40,862 nucleotides of DNA from Mycobacterium arosiense ATCC BAA-1401 = DSM 45069 (GTDB lineage Bacteria; Actinomycetota; Actinomycetes; Mycobacteriales; Mycobacteriaceae), in contig NZ_MVHG01000041.1 of assembly GCF_002086125.1 (NCBI RefSeq), positions 1 through 40,862 of the forward strand, in the 5' to 3' direction. A program made the translations under genes and the position numbers. Positions 8,217-17,080 of this stretch are shown here, in pieces (positions within the stretch are counted from its first letter, which is position 1; the number at the start of each line of letters is the position of its first letter). Under the pieces are notes generated by a model that saw only the letters and a list, made by a program, of their open reading frames with translations, was not told the DNA's origin and ran no database searches.

Positions 8217-9431
8217 TCAAGCCGCTTGGGCGGTTTGACGGTGGGCCCAGGCAGTTTGTTCGCTGTAGTGGGTGTCGTGGCGGAGGCAGCCGTGCAGGAT
8301 GCCGACGAGTCGATTGCCCAGGGCGCGTAGGGCTTGGTGGTGGAGGTCGCCGGCGGCGCGGTGCTGGTCGTAGAACGCTCGGGCGCCGGGGCTGTTGTTG
8401 ATGGCGCCCAGGGCCCATTGGTCGATGACGTCGTAGAGTCTTCGATTTCGGACCCGGCGCGCCAAGATGGCGCGTTTCTTGCCGGAGGCGACGGTCAAGG
8501 GTGATGTTCCGGCGTAGTTTTTGCGAGACTTGGCGGTGGTGTATCGGTTCGGGTCGTCCCCGAACTCACCGAGCACCCGGGCGCCGAGCACAGCACCAAG
8601 TCCTGGCAGGGAGAGGTAGATGTCGGCGTCCGGGTGTGTTTCAAAATGTGTGACCAGTTCGGTTTCAAGCTCGCTGATCTGGCGGTTGAGTTCGCCGATG
8701 ATGCCTATCGCAGCGCGGGTGGTCGCGGCGAACGCGGCGTTCAACGGTCCGGGAGCGGCGAGGTGTTCGGTGTGCAGCGCCGCTGCGATCTCTTGGGCGC
8801 GAGTGTCGATATTGCGTTGACGCCCCGCCTTTTTGAGGGCGGATCGGATCTTGGCCAGGCTCAAGCGCACACCTTGTTCCGGGGTGGGAGCGCGGCCCAA
8901 GACTGCCAAGGAGTCGCGGTCATGCAGGTTCTCGAAGGCCTCCAATGCTGCCGGGTAGTACTCCCGCAGCGCGCTGCGCAGCGCGTTGGTGTGCCGGGTG
9001 CGGGCCCAGATCAGGTTTTGGTGTGCTCGGGCGAGGACCTTGATCGCTTCGGCCTCGGCGCTGTCGCCAGCCAGGGCGCGGTGGTTGTGCCGGTCGGTGC
9101 GGACCAGGTCCGCCAGCACTTTGGCGTCGCCGGCGTCAGATTTCGCACCGGACACTTGATGGCGGTCGCGATAGCGGGCGACTGCCAGCGGGTTGATCGC
9201 GAAGACCTGATACCCGGCTGCGCCCAGGGCCTGTACCCATAGACCGCGGTCGGTTTCGATGCCGATCACTACGTCGCTGGGTTCGTTGGCGTGAGTGGCG
9301 ATGATCTCGTGCAACCCCGCAATACCAGCCAGTCCTTCGGGTAACCGCCGCGACGCCAACCTTGCTCCGTCAGCAGCCATTAGGTAGATATCGTGGTGAT
9401 CCTCGGCCCAATCGTCACCGACGAAGATCAT
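8217..9431 (-). CDS. IS110-family transposase (copy 1)
   Basis: The product is a full-length 404-residue transposase. The N-terminal RuvC-like DEDD set is visible as Asp6/Asp7 (FVGDDWAE), Glu59 (VIGIETDRG), Asp99 and Asp102 (GAKSDAGDAK). A coiled middle follows, then the C-terminal Tnp20 domain with LPGLGAVLGARVLGEFGD and NYAGTSPLTVASGKK, whose serine is the expected nucleophile. IS110 enzymes recombine DNA guided by an RNA encoded in the element's own noncoding end (family knowledge). ATG at 9431 is preceded by GGAGGGCCGATGA. A truncated copy of the same element is at 24727-25088. Confidence 0.92.
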   Translation of the reverse strand: MIFVGDDWAEDHHDIYLMAADGARLASRRLPEGLAGIAGLHEIIATHANEPSDVVIGIETDRGLWVQALGAAGYQVFAINPLAVARYRDRHQVSGAKSDAGDAKVLADLVRTDRHNHRALAGDSAEAEAIKVLARAHQNLIWARTRHTNALRSALREYYPAALEAFENLHDRDSLAVLGRAPTPEQGVRLSLAKIRSALKKAGRQRNIDTRAQEIAAALHTEHLAAPGPLNAAFAATTRAAIGIIGELNRQISELETELVTHFETHPDADIYLSLPGLGAVLGARVLGEFGDDPNRYTTAKSRKNYAGTSPLTVASGKKRAILARRVRNRRLYDVIDQWALGAINNSPGARAFYDQHRAAGDLHHQALRALGNRLVGILHGCLRHDTHYSEQTAWAHRQTAQAA

Positions 9432-9705
9432 TCATCGGCCCTCCTAATCCCGTTGTGGTCCAACCAATTCAGAGCCGAAGGACACCCGGCTGCGACCTAA
9501 TGGACCAGTGCTCTGCCGGCACGACATCCCATCAGCGCTACAGGCGGCCTCACCAAACCGGCTGGGGCACCTTCTACAGCTAGAAGTCGACTCACGCCAC
9601 AGGTTCTCACCAGTGCTCACCCAGCCGGCGGCTCGGTGATCAGCTTCCCCGCAAACCAGCCATAAGGCCGCCAACGGCACGCCGATCGGATCCCATTAGG
9701 TTCCC
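9432..9705 (-). ncRNA. candidate IS110 bridge-RNA region
   Basis: The sequence upstream of an IS110-group transposase is where the bridge (guide) RNA is encoded in this family. Here about 270 noncoding bases lie between the transposase start and the shared motif CCCATTAGGTTC. Most of it is conserved in the second, truncated copy (25089-25190 plus 26645-26800), although the transposase there is dead. I cannot fold it by hand, so the RNA's exact ends are not given. Confidence 0.4.
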
Positions 9706-9827
9706 AATCTTCCTGGCGGATGGCGCCGCCACTACGTCGGGGTTTGCAGAATTCTCATCAAAATGGCGGATCCGCTTTTCTCATCTTTATGGCGGATCCG
9801 AGAACCGGACGGTTGTGCCTACTGTGG
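9525..9827 (+). repeat. direct repeat shared with 25181-25190 plus 26645-26925
   Basis: About 300 bases here recur in the same orientation beside the nested IS110 elements. The common stretch runs from ACATCCCATCA through GTCGACTCACGCCA and GGATCCCATTAGGTTC to CGGTTGTGC. The first part is the IS110 5' noncoding end. The distal part contains two 22-bp tandem units, 9752-9773 and 9778-9799 (TTCTCATC, three bases, ATGGCGGATCC), which look like end repeats of another IS or a preferred IS110 target. Confidence 0.6.
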
Positions 9828-10101
9828 TCGCTCAGTTCGCTAACGGCAACGAGGTTCGGCGGTTGGCGACAAGGCCGCTTGCTTGCGCCGCTGGCTGGAC
9901 GAGAACGCCGAACGCAACGCAATGAAATCGACAGGCTCCCAACGGAACTAGCGGTTCTCTATCTCCTTGCAACGAACCTTCGGAGTCGGGTCCGACGCGC
10001 GTAACGTGTTTCAACACTTAGAGCAACTCCGCGAAGAAGACGTTCCGCTCGAGTCGAAAAAGCACCATGCTTGCGCATAAGGAACAGCTGTCCTTTAAGG
10101 C
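9828..10101. other. non-coding or decayed stretch
   Basis: No intact gene is visible. A short plus-strand frame around 9875-9950 reads GDKAACLRRWLDENAERNAM then stops; it has no start or RBS and I do not recognise it. The segment ends at the promoter of the TetR gene starting at 10123. Confidence 0.35.
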
Positions 10102-10116
10102 ACACATGTGTATGAT
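10102..10116 (+). promoter_or_regulatory. ACACATGTGT palindrome overlapping a TATGAT -10 box
   Basis: The perfect 10-bp palindrome ACACATGTGT (10102-10111) runs into TATGAT (10111-10116), a strong -10 hexamer. Six bases after it comes GTG at 10123, the spacing expected when transcription starts on the start codon. This points to a leaderless TetR mRNA with an autoregulatory operator on the -10 box. Confidence 0.5.
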
Positions 10117-10122
10117 TGCGAC

Positions 10123-10761
10123 GTGACATTTGCTTCGACCTTGTCCCCACCGACGGACCGCCGGGTGCGACGATCACGTGCGGCGCTGATGTCCTCCGCC
10201 ATCGCGGTGGTGACCACCCACGGCACCACCAATGTTGGACTATCCGAGATCGCCGAGCGAGCGGATGTGAGCCGCAAAGTCGCTTATCAGCAGTTCGGAG
10301 ACCTCCAAACGCTGCTGCTGGAGGCCGGACTGGACCTCGCGCGACGTGAATTGGTACCCGACGTCGAGACGCTGCCCCCCGGTCGTACGCGGGCTCTGGC
10401 TTGCGCACGACACTTCGCCGAGCACCGGGTCTTCTACCGGGCACTGCTTACCAGCTCCAGCGGGTTCGCCCTGGAAGCCGGTTTGGCGCAGCTACTTTGG
10501 CCCTATACCCGAGACCGCCTCGAGGAGCTTTTCGGCGGTGAATTCGACCCACAGCTGATCGGCGACCTAGCCGTACACCTTGGCGGTGGTGCGATGGCCA
10601 TGCTCAAGGCCTGGCTCACCCGCGGTGAGAATCACTTGGATGCCGAGGCATTCGCCGACCGGATGCTTCGTGTGGCGTACTTTTTGGTGCCCGCGGGCGC
10701 CGCGAGCTTGACCGACAACGGCGTCGACGGAAGCCCGACGCCATCGAACGGAGGAACCTGA
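10123..10761 (+). CDS. TetR-family regulator, probably leaderless
   Basis: The 212-residue protein (from GTG 10123) starts VTFASTLSPPTDRR, has the TetR HTH LSEIAERADVSRKVAYQQFG, and then a helical C-terminal domain. The frame is also open from a GTG at 10108, but that codon lies inside the ACACATGTGT palindrome and -10 box, so 10123 is preferred. Its stop is one base before the ATG of the methyltransferase gene at 10763, so the two form an operon. It probably represses itself and the methyltransferase. Confidence 0.85.
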   Translation: MTFASTLSPPTDRRVRRSRAALMSSAIAVVTTHGTTNVGLSEIAERADVSRKVAYQQFGDLQTLLLEAGLDLARRELVPDVETLPPGRTRALACARHFAEHRVFYRALLTSSSGFALEAGLAQLLWPYTRDRLEELFGGEFDPQLIGDLAVHLGGGAMAMLKAWLTRGENHLDAEAFADRMLRVAYFLVPAGAASLTDNGVDGSPTPSNGGT

Positions 10762-10762
10762 C

Positions 10763-11674
10763 ATGGTCCGCCAAGCGAACGACACCTGGGACCTCACCTC
10801 GGGCGTCGGCGTGACTGCCACCAGTTGCGCGGCAACGCGTGCTGTCGCATCACGTCGATACCCGCATCTTGTGTGCGATCCCTACGCGGAGGCGCTCGTC
10901 GACGCCGTCGGCATCGACGCCTACTCGAAGCTGGCCCGCGGTGAACTGACATCGGAAAACGCGACTGCGTTGGACGAGTCGGCGATCGCCTACACCGTGG
11001 CACGCACGAAATTCTTTGACGACTTCTTACTCGACGCCGCGATCGATTATGGCATCCGCCAAGTCGTGATCCTGGCCTCCGGCCTCGATACCCGCGCCCA
11101 CCGATTGGCGTGGCCCCCGGCTACGGTGGTTTTCGATGTTGACCAGCCAGAAGTCGTGTCGTTCAAGACGCGCACCTTGCACCGAGTCGGTGCCGCCGCC
11201 GCGGCGTTGACCAGGGACGTCGGTGTCGACCTACGCGACGACTGGGCGACCGCCCTGGAGACCGCCGGCTTCTCGACACTGCAGCCCACCGCCTGGATTG
11301 CCGAGGGCTTGTTCGGGTATCTGCCACCAGATGCCCAGGACCGGCTGCTCGATCAGACCACCGCTTTGTCCGCGTCGACCAGCAGGTTGGCGATCGAGTA
11401 CGTCGATGCGCCCAACCTTATCGAGGCGATGAACGCCGACCGCGCCAGCAGCGCCCTCCACAGCGCCGACGGCGCGTCGGAGAGCACGACGAATCTGGTG
11501 TACGGCGGGCCACGCCACATCATCGGCGACTATCTGTCGAGCTTGAAATGGTCTGTCTCGGAGGTGAAAACCGCCGACTTGCGAATGAGGTACGGACTTC
11601 CGCGCGCCACCGACCCCGACTCGTTGGTCAATCGATTCGCTTACGTCTCCGCGTTGCTGGCACCAGGTGACTGA
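10763..11674 (+). CDS. class I SAM-dependent methyltransferase (PF04072, mycobacterial type)
   Basis: The 303-residue protein belongs to the leucine carboxyl methyltransferase-like group that is expanded in mycobacteria. Typical features are the N-terminal DLTSGVGVTATSCAATRA, the ARTKFFDDF segment, the SAM-binding VVILASGLDTRAHRL, the FDVDQPEVV acidic strand, and WIAEGLFGYLP. Its substrate is unknown, as for nearly all family members. It is translated directly after the TetR gene with a one-base gap, and ends convergently with the dual-HTH TetR gene of cassette A. Confidence 0.9.
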   Translation: MVRQANDTWDLTSGVGVTATSCAATRAVASRRYPHLVCDPYAEALVDAVGIDAYSKLARGELTSENATALDESAIAYTVARTKFFDDFLLDAAIDYGIRQVVILASGLDTRAHRLAWPPATVVFDVDQPEVVSFKTRTLHRVGAAAAALTRDVGVDLRDDWATALETAGFSTLQPTAWIAEGLFGYLPPDAQDRLLDQTTALSASTSRLAIEYVDAPNLIEAMNADRASSALHSADGASESTTNLVYGGPRHIIGDYLSSLKWSVSEVKTADLRMRYGLPRATDPDSLVNRFAYVSALLAPGD

Positions 11675-11678
11675 TCGA

Positions 11679-11698
11679 GTTCGATTCCGAGCTCGAAC
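11679..11698 (+). terminator. weak hairpin between convergent genes
   Basis: GTTCGA (11679-11684) and TCGAAC (11693-11698) form a 6-bp stem with an 8-base loop, just after the methyltransferase stop. There is no T-tract. It may serve as a terminator, but the evidence is slight. Confidence 0.25.
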
Positions 11699-11785
11699 CC
11701 GCTGGTAAACCGAAGCACGTCGATTTCGGGCGCCGACCGCCGATCTGCAATAACCGCAGATGGTCAACGACGACGCCCTGATGCG

Positions 11786-12619
11786 TCAATCGGCAGCCAC
11801 GGCTCGCACGAAGTTAGCGGTGAATTCCTCGCACGTAGTGTCCATGTCAGGCACATCGATCACAGCGGCGGTGGATAGCGCGGGTCGGCCAAGCATGTGT
11901 AGCACCATCGGGCCCATCAGTTGCTGAATGAGCAACGGCGTGGGCGAATCGCGTATCCGTCCTCGCTGCGCCTGTGTATTCAGCCATGTACCAAGCACTT
12001 CCAGCATCCGAGGAATGGCGTGTTGGGCAAGCGTCTGGACGGTCGGGCTGGTGGGACGGGCGAACACCTCGGCGAGGATCGCCGGCGCGACCCGCGGCTC
12101 GCGGCCCAGCGCTGTGGCCAGCGCCTGATACAGGCGCCGCACCGTAGCGGTCAGGTCATCAGTGGCGGTGTCGAGGACATCCTCGAGCTCAGGGATGGGG
12201 CTGTGGTGTTCGAACACGATCCGCAACAGTTCATCGCGACTGCCGAAGGCCATGTAAAGGCTGTGCGCCGCACAGTCGGCACGGGTGGCGATGGCCTCCA
12301 AAGTAGCTGCAGCCAAACCGGATTCGCTGATCAACGCCGCCGCCGCGGCCAACGCCCGAGTGCGGACCGGCACCTGACCACCAGGATCCACCCCGGCAGC
12401 GCGGACAGCCTCGTCCAACGCGGCCCGAGTGCCGCCAAGGCGGCGCAACAGGGTGCTACGCGAAATCCCAGCCTCACGCGCGATCACCAGTACCGGCACA
12501 TCGGCTACGTCTACGCCCCGCTTCTCGGCAGCCCGCAGGGCCGCTTGCACGAGTTCCCCGGCAACCGGGAGTTCCTCAACATCAAGGCGGCTGTCGAGCC
12601 TAGATGGCGCGGCAGTCAT
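11786..12619 (-). CDS. TetR-family regulator with two HTH motifs (cassette A)
   Basis: The product has 277 residues, long for TetR. It has a first HTH-like segment at about residues 45-63 (VIAREAGISRSTLLRRLGG) and a second, canonical TetR HTH at about 106-131 (LEAIATRADCAAHSLYMAFG). A helical ligand domain follows. It is a close paralogue of the regulator at 17174-18028, sharing GISRSTLLRRLGG, AALDEAVR, GVDPGG and PVRTRAL. AGGAG lies about 9 bases before the ATG. It is divergent from mmpS/mmpL A, with only about 120 bases between, and so is their likely regulator. Confidence 0.88.
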   Translation of the reverse strand: MTAAPSRLDSRLDVEELPVAGELVQAALRAAEKRGVDVADVPVLVIAREAGISRSTLLRRLGGTRAALDEAVRAAGVDPGGQVPVRTRALAAAAALISESGLAAATLEAIATRADCAAHSLYMAFGSRDELLRIVFEHHSPIPELEDVLDTATDDLTATVRRLYQALATALGREPRVAPAILAEVFARPTSPTVQTLAQHAIPRMLEVLGTWLNTQAQRGRIRDSPTPLLIQQLMGPMVLHMLGRPALSTAAVIDVPDMDTTCEEFTANFVRAVAAD

Positions 12620-12741
12620 GCTATAAACTCCTGTGGAACTAGATACAAGCCCAAATTACTTTCTGTACCAATTAGGTTAACACGGTGAGACGGCAGTCGA
12701 GCATGGTGGCGCCACGGCGCAGCTGAATGAGAACGGGATCA
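12620..12741. promoter_or_regulatory. divergent promoter region of cassette A
   Basis: This AT-richer intergenic region serves both the TetR and the mmpS gene. A possible -10 hexamer TAGGTT is at 12673-12678 on the plus strand. TACA and TGTA arms flank 16 bases near 12643-12666, and a perfect palindrome GTGGCGCCAC is at 12706-12715. None matches the 34-bp element of cassette B, so no operator can be assigned with confidence. Confidence 0.4.
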
Positions 12742-13185
12742 ATGAAGAGGTTTTCGATCGGCCGCCGCCTACAACGGTCCTGGGTCGTTGTGGTTGCGCT
12801 CGTCGTGATCGCCGCCGCGGGCTCGGGCGTCTATCGACTGCACGGCATTTTCGGCTCGGATAACGACACCTCGACCCCCGGTCCCATCGGCAATGACGTC
12901 AACTACAACCCAAAGCACATCACCTTGGAGGTGTTCGGCCATCCCGGGACGGTGGCCACCATCAACTATCTCGACATCAACGTGCAGCCGCAGAAGGTCA
13001 TGAATGCGCCCCTGCCGTGGTCGTTGCAGATGGTCACCACTCAACCCGGGGCGTTCACCAACCTTGTCGCACAAGGCAATAGCGACTCGCTGGGCTGCCG
13101 CATCATCGTGGACGGCGAAGTCAAAGACGAAAGGATCGTCAACACCGTGAATGCCTATACGTTCTGCCTGGTGAAGTCCGCATGA
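12742..13185 (+). CDS. mmpS: MmpS-family membrane accessory protein (cassette A)
   Basis: The 147-residue protein has an N-terminal basic stretch and one transmembrane helix (WVVVVALVVIAAAGSGVY), then an extracytoplasmic beta domain with the family pattern NPKHITLEVFG, INYLD, PLPWSLQMVTT and a C-terminal CRIIVDGEVKDE. Two cysteines about 28 residues apart (GCRI and TFCLV) are conserved in all three MmpS copies here and could form a disulfide. MmpS proteins act with MmpL exporters. ATG 12742 is preferred on family length; an in-frame ATG at 12727 adds five residues. The stop overlaps mmpL by four bases. Confidence 0.9.
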   Translation: MKRFSIGRRLQRSWVVVVALVVIAAAGSGVYRLHGIFGSDNDTSTPGPIGNDVNYNPKHITLEVFGHPGTVATINYLDINVQPQKVMNAPLPWSLQMVTTQPGAFTNLVAQGNSDSLGCRIIVDGEVKDERIVNTVNAYTFCLVKSA

Positions 13186-16094
13186 CCGACCGTGGCGGAC
13201 CCCGGCGTTCGGTACCGCGGCTGCTCCTGCGGTTCTCGGTGCCGATTGCGGCTTTCTGGCTTGCCGTGGCCGTAGTCACCAATGTCTACGTGCCGCAACT
13301 GGAAAAAGTTGCCCAGGCCCACAACGTGTCACAGAGCCCGCAGGACGCACCGGCTCTGCTGGCCAGCAAACGCATCGGCAAGGTGTTCAAGCAATTCGAC
13401 TCCGACAGTGCGGCCATGATCGTGTTGGAAGGCGATCAGCCACTCGGCGCCGCCGCGCATCGCTACTACGACGGCCTGATCAAACAGCTCGCACATGACA
13501 CGAAGCACGTTCAGCACATCCAGGATTTCTGGGGGGATCCGCTGACCGCCTCGGGCTCCCAGAGTGACGACGGCAAGGCCGCCCTGGTGCAGGTCAATCT
13601 CGCCGGTAACCAGGGCCAGTCGCTCTCCAATCAGTCCGTGGATTCGGTGCGCGACATCGTGGCCCACTCGTCGCCGCCGCCGGGGGTCAAGGTATATGTC
13701 ACCGGCGCCGCCCCGCTGGTCACCGACCAGTTCGAAGTCGGCAGCAAAGGGACTTTGATGGTCACGTTGATCACGATCGCGGTGATCGTGGTCATGCTGT
13801 TTTGGGTCTACCGTTCTCTGGTCACCGCCATTCTCGTGCTTTTCACGGTGATGATCGAGTTGACCGCATCCCGCGGAGTCGTTGCCCTGCTGGCGAACTC
13901 CGGGATCATCGGCCTGTCGACGTACTCGACGAATCTGCTGACGCTGCTGGTGATCGCGGCCGGAACCGACTACGCGATCTTCATCCTCGGCCGCTATCAC
14001 GAAGCGCGGCATGTCGGCCAAGACCGTCGGGAAGCCTTCTACACGATGTACCGCGGGACCGCACACGTCATTTTGGGCTCGGGCCTCACAGTCGTCGGTG
14101 CGGTGTTCTGTCTGCACTTCACCAGACTTCCCTACTTCCAAACTATGGCCATTCCGGCTGCGACCGGCGTCCTTGTCGCGCTGGCAGCCGCACTGACCCT
14201 GGCCCCGGCGATTTTGGCCATCGGGCGCCACTTCGGTCTGTTCGACCCCAAGCGTGCGATGCGCACCCGGGGTTGGCGGCGCATTGGCACCGCCATCGTC
14301 CGCTGGCCCGGACCGATCCTTACCGCGACGGTGGCCGTGGCGCTCATTGGTCTGCTGGCCCTGCCCGGATACACGACGAGCTACGACGCGCGCAAGTACA
14401 TGCCCGCCGATTCGCCGGCCAACCTCGGCTATGCGGCCGCCGAGCGGCATTTCGGCGCAGCCCGGCTCAATCCCGAACTGCTGATGGTCGAGGCCGATCA
14501 CGATATGCGCAATCCCGCCGACATGCTTGTGGTCGAAAGGATCGCCAAAGCGATCTTCCACCTGCCCGGCATTCAGAAAGTGCAGGGGCTCACCCGGCCC
14601 CAGGGCACCCCTATCGTGCACACCTCGATCCCGTTTCAGATCAGCGCCGGAAACGTCGGAAACATCGAGAACCAGCAGTACCAGAAGGACCGCGCAGACG
14701 ACCTGCTCAAGCAGGCCGACCAGATACGCCACACGGTCAGCATCTTGAACCAGCAGTACTCACTTCAGAAAAACCTCGCCGCCTCGACCCACGACGAGAC
14801 CCAAGCCTTTCATGACACCATCGGCACCATCAATGAATTGCGCGACGAGATCGCCGATTTCGACGACTTCTTGCGCCCGATCCGCAGCTATTTCTACTGG
14901 GAGAAACACTGCTACGACATCCCGGCCTGCTCCGCGATCAGAAACGTCTTCAACGCCATCGACGGGATCGACCAGCTCAGCCAACAATTCACCACACTGA
15001 CAGCGAGTCTGGACAAGCTGGATGCGGGCCAACAAAAACTCGTGACGCTGCTGCCGCCCCAGATCGCCGATCAAGAGAAGAATCTACGGCTGACGCTGTC
15101 CAACTACGCCACCAACTCCGGGATCAACGCCCAAACCCGGGCCAACACCGACACCGCGACCGCGCTGGGCCAGGCCTATGACGCCGCCAAGATCGACGAC
15201 TCTTTCTTCCTGCCGCCCGAGGCCTTCGCCAACCCCGAGTTCCAACGGGGCCTGAAACTGTTTTTCTCCCCGGACGGCAAAGCCACCCAAATGATCATCA
15301 CCCACGAAGGCGACCCCGCCACCCCCCGGGGCATCGCCAGTATCGACGCGATCAAAAATGCGGCCAAAGACGCGGTGAAGGGCACCATCTTGGCCGGCTC
15401 GCACATCTACCTCTCCGGCACGGCCGCGACCTATAAGGACATCCAGGAAGGCGCCACCTACGACCTGATGATCGCGGCGATGGCGGCGTTAAGCCTCATC
15501 TTTTTGATCATGCTGTTCATCACCCGAAGCCTGATCGCCGCGATCGTCATCGTGGGCACGGTCGCACTGTCGCTGGGCGCCTCGTTCGGCCTGTCGGTGC
15601 TGCTTTGGCAGGACATCCTCGGCATCCAGTTGTACTGGATCGTGTTGGCGCTGGCCGTCATCCTCCTACTGGCGGTGGGGTCGGACTACAACCTGTTGCT
15701 CATCTCGCGGTTCAAAGAAGAGATCCACGCCGGAATCAATACCGGCATCGTTCGTGCCATTGCCGGCAGCGGATCGGTGGTCACCTCCGCCGGTCTCGTC
15801 TTCGCGGCCACCATGGCCTCCTTCGTGTTCGCCGATCTACGGGTGCTCGGTCAGATCGGGACCACCATCGCGCTGGGCCTGCTGTTCGACACCCTGATCG
15901 TGCGTGCGTTCATGACCCCGTCCATCGCCGCGCTGCTGGGGCGCTGGTTCTGGTGGCCATTGCGGGTGCGGCCGCGCCCGGCCAGCACGATGCTGCGGCC
16001 CTACGGACCGCGCTCCGCGGTCCGCCAGCTGCTGCTGTGGGAGGACGGAGACCCTGTGGTGACCCCCGACAGCACCGTCAAAGCGAAGACATAG
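13182..16094 (+). CDS. mmpL: MmpL-family RND transporter (cassette A)
   Basis: The 970-residue RND exporter has twelve predicted helices. The proton-relay pairs are Asp263-Tyr264 (AAGTDYAIFILGRYHEAR) in TM4 and Asp835-Tyr836 (VGSDYNLLLISRFKEE) in TM10. It has the MmpL4/5-type long second periplasmic domain with the conserved YWEKHCYDIPAC cysteine pair and predicted coiled coil. Unlike the two other MmpLs here, the coiled-coil segment contains no methionine at all. MmpL proteins export lipids or siderophores across the inner membrane (family knowledge); the cargo here is unknown. It is coupled to mmpS by a four-base overlap, and a small membrane gene starts 11 bases after it. Confidence 0.93.
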   Translation: MTDRGGPRRSVPRLLLRFSVPIAAFWLAVAVVTNVYVPQLEKVAQAHNVSQSPQDAPALLASKRIGKVFKQFDSDSAAMIVLEGDQPLGAAAHRYYDGLIKQLAHDTKHVQHIQDFWGDPLTASGSQSDDGKAALVQVNLAGNQGQSLSNQSVDSVRDIVAHSSPPPGVKVYVTGAAPLVTDQFEVGSKGTLMVTLITIAVIVVMLFWVYRSLVTAILVLFTVMIELTASRGVVALLANSGIIGLSTYSTNLLTLLVIAAGTDYAIFILGRYHEARHVGQDRREAFYTMYRGTAHVILGSGLTVVGAVFCLHFTRLPYFQTMAIPAATGVLVALAAALTLAPAILAIGRHFGLFDPKRAMRTRGWRRIGTAIVRWPGPILTATVAVALIGLLALPGYTTSYDARKYMPADSPANLGYAAAERHFGAARLNPELLMVEADHDMRNPADMLVVERIAKAIFHLPGIQKVQGLTRPQGTPIVHTSIPFQISAGNVGNIENQQYQKDRADDLLKQADQIRHTVSILNQQYSLQKNLAASTHDETQAFHDTIGTINELRDEIADFDDFLRPIRSYFYWEKHCYDIPACSAIRNVFNAIDGIDQLSQQFTTLTASLDKLDAGQQKLVTLLPPQIADQEKNLRLTLSNYATNSGINAQTRANTDTATALGQAYDAAKIDDSFFLPPEAFANPEFQRGLKLFFSPDGKATQMIITHEGDPATPRGIASIDAIKNAAKDAVKGTILAGSHIYLSGTAATYKDIQEGATYDLMIAAMAALSLIFLIMLFITRSLIAAIVIVGTVALSLGASFGLSVLLWQDILGIQLYWIVLALAVILLLAVGSDYNLLLISRFKEEIHAGINTGIVRAIAGSGSVVTSAGLVFAATMASFVFADLRVLGQIGTTIALGLLFDTLIVRAFMTPSIAALLGRWFWWPLRVRPRPASTMLRPYGPRSAVRQLLLWEDGDPVVTPDSTVKAKT

Positions 16095-16105
16095 GAGCTT
16101 CAACG

Positions 16106-16570
16106 ATGGCCTACGGTCTATACAGCTTCCTCACGATAGTCGTTGCCGCGCTGGGATTTACGTTTATCGGCTGCGCGTTCCTGTTCATCAGGCGGCTAGA
16201 GGATCGACGGCCCGCCGCGTTGGGTGAAACAATAGGCGCTCACAAAACAGTTCTGGCCAAACTCCGCAAGCGCCAACCCATGTCCGCAGACGAGATCGAC
16301 TACGCGCGCGAAATCGTCTCGGACTGCCGCTCACCGCTCGCCTACTCGATACCGGCCACCCTGTTCGCGATGGCGTGCTTCTATGTGTTCGGCTGTCTGC
16401 AGCAACTCCACGGAGCCCCACCATCGATTCGCACATTCATCGGGGGGCTCCCCGCCATCGGAGCCACCAATCTGACCATGCAGCTGCTCAGGGTCGCGCG
16501 GCTGAAAGGGCGTCTGCAGAAAGTGGTTACGGCAGCGCGCGAGTCGCCCGATGCGCTGATTACGCGGTAG
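16106..16570 (+). CDS. small membrane protein, function unknown (cassette A)
   Basis: This 154-residue protein has three hydrophobic helices: the N-terminal GLYSFLTIVVAALGFTFIGC, one at SPLAYSIPATLFAMACFYVF, and a weaker one near FIGGLPAIGATNLTMQLL. A charged cytosolic loop (LAKLRKRQPMSADEIDYAREIV) lies between. The start has TAGGAG nine bases upstream and follows the mmpL stop by 11 bases, so it is in the operon. I do not recognise the family and it lacks the HXXEE signature of the cassette B proteins. A role as an accessory subunit of the exporter is inference. Confidence 0.75.
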   Translation: MAYGLYSFLTIVVAALGFTFIGCAFLFIRRLEDRRPAALGETIGAHKTVLAKLRKRQPMSADEIDYAREIVSDCRSPLAYSIPATLFAMACFYVFGCLQQLHGAPPSIRTFIGGLPAIGATNLTMQLLRVARLKGRLQKVVTAARESPDALITR

Positions 16571-16617
16571 CCGGCGTGCCCGCAGCTCCAAAGGACCCGA
16601 GGCGACGATCGCGGCCG

Positions 16618-17025
16618 TCATAGCCGTAGCAAGCCAAATGGTGTGAACCATCTACGATTAGCGAGTTCGTGGAAGTAGTCCTTCAGCGATCGCGGTTCCC
16701 GGCCGAGGATCGCGCGCAGCACCAAAGCGTTGCCGCCGGGTAGGCCATGGCGGTCGTAATGGGCCAGCATGCGGGCCATGCCATCGCGGAACGACCCTTC
16801 GGGCATCTTGGACGTGAACTGCTCCGCCGGAAGGTGTGACGCAGTGATCGACCGTCCCAGCACCTCACTGAGGATCTCGGCGGCCTCTTAGCTGTCGAAG
16901 TTGCCCGGGGCGCTGAATTCAAAGGTGCCGCAACTGAGCTGGGAGCCGGTCATCGCGAGCGTGGCGACTTCGGCGACGTCGCGGTAGTCCACCCAGAACC
17001 CGCATGTGTCGGCACCTCTCTTAGG
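16618..17025 (-). pseudogene. broken NmrA-like NAD(P)-binding protein
   Basis: Reading leftward, the translation runs CGFWVDYRDVAEVATLAMTG, then a short stretch to an in-frame TAA at 16888-16890, then continues in the same frame through EAAEILSEVLGRSITASHL and FRDGMARMLAHYDRHGLP to a stop at 16618. The VDYRDVAEVA motif and the C-terminal part are typical of NmrA/SDR-like NAD(P)H-binding proteins. The N-terminal Rossmann part is absent, so the gene is both truncated and stopped. No start or RBS remains. Confidence 0.7.
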
Positions 17026-17080
17026 CTTTCAAGGTCTGCGGAGACCGACCACGCTCCGCATAAACCTCGGCGTTCGCCGC

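Noticed and set aside
13329..14732. Long open frame (467 codons) on the minus strand opposite mmpL A
   Set aside because: It is antisense to an unmistakable MmpL gene, with low-complexity Arg/Gly/Asp-rich translation typical of GC-rich shadow frames.
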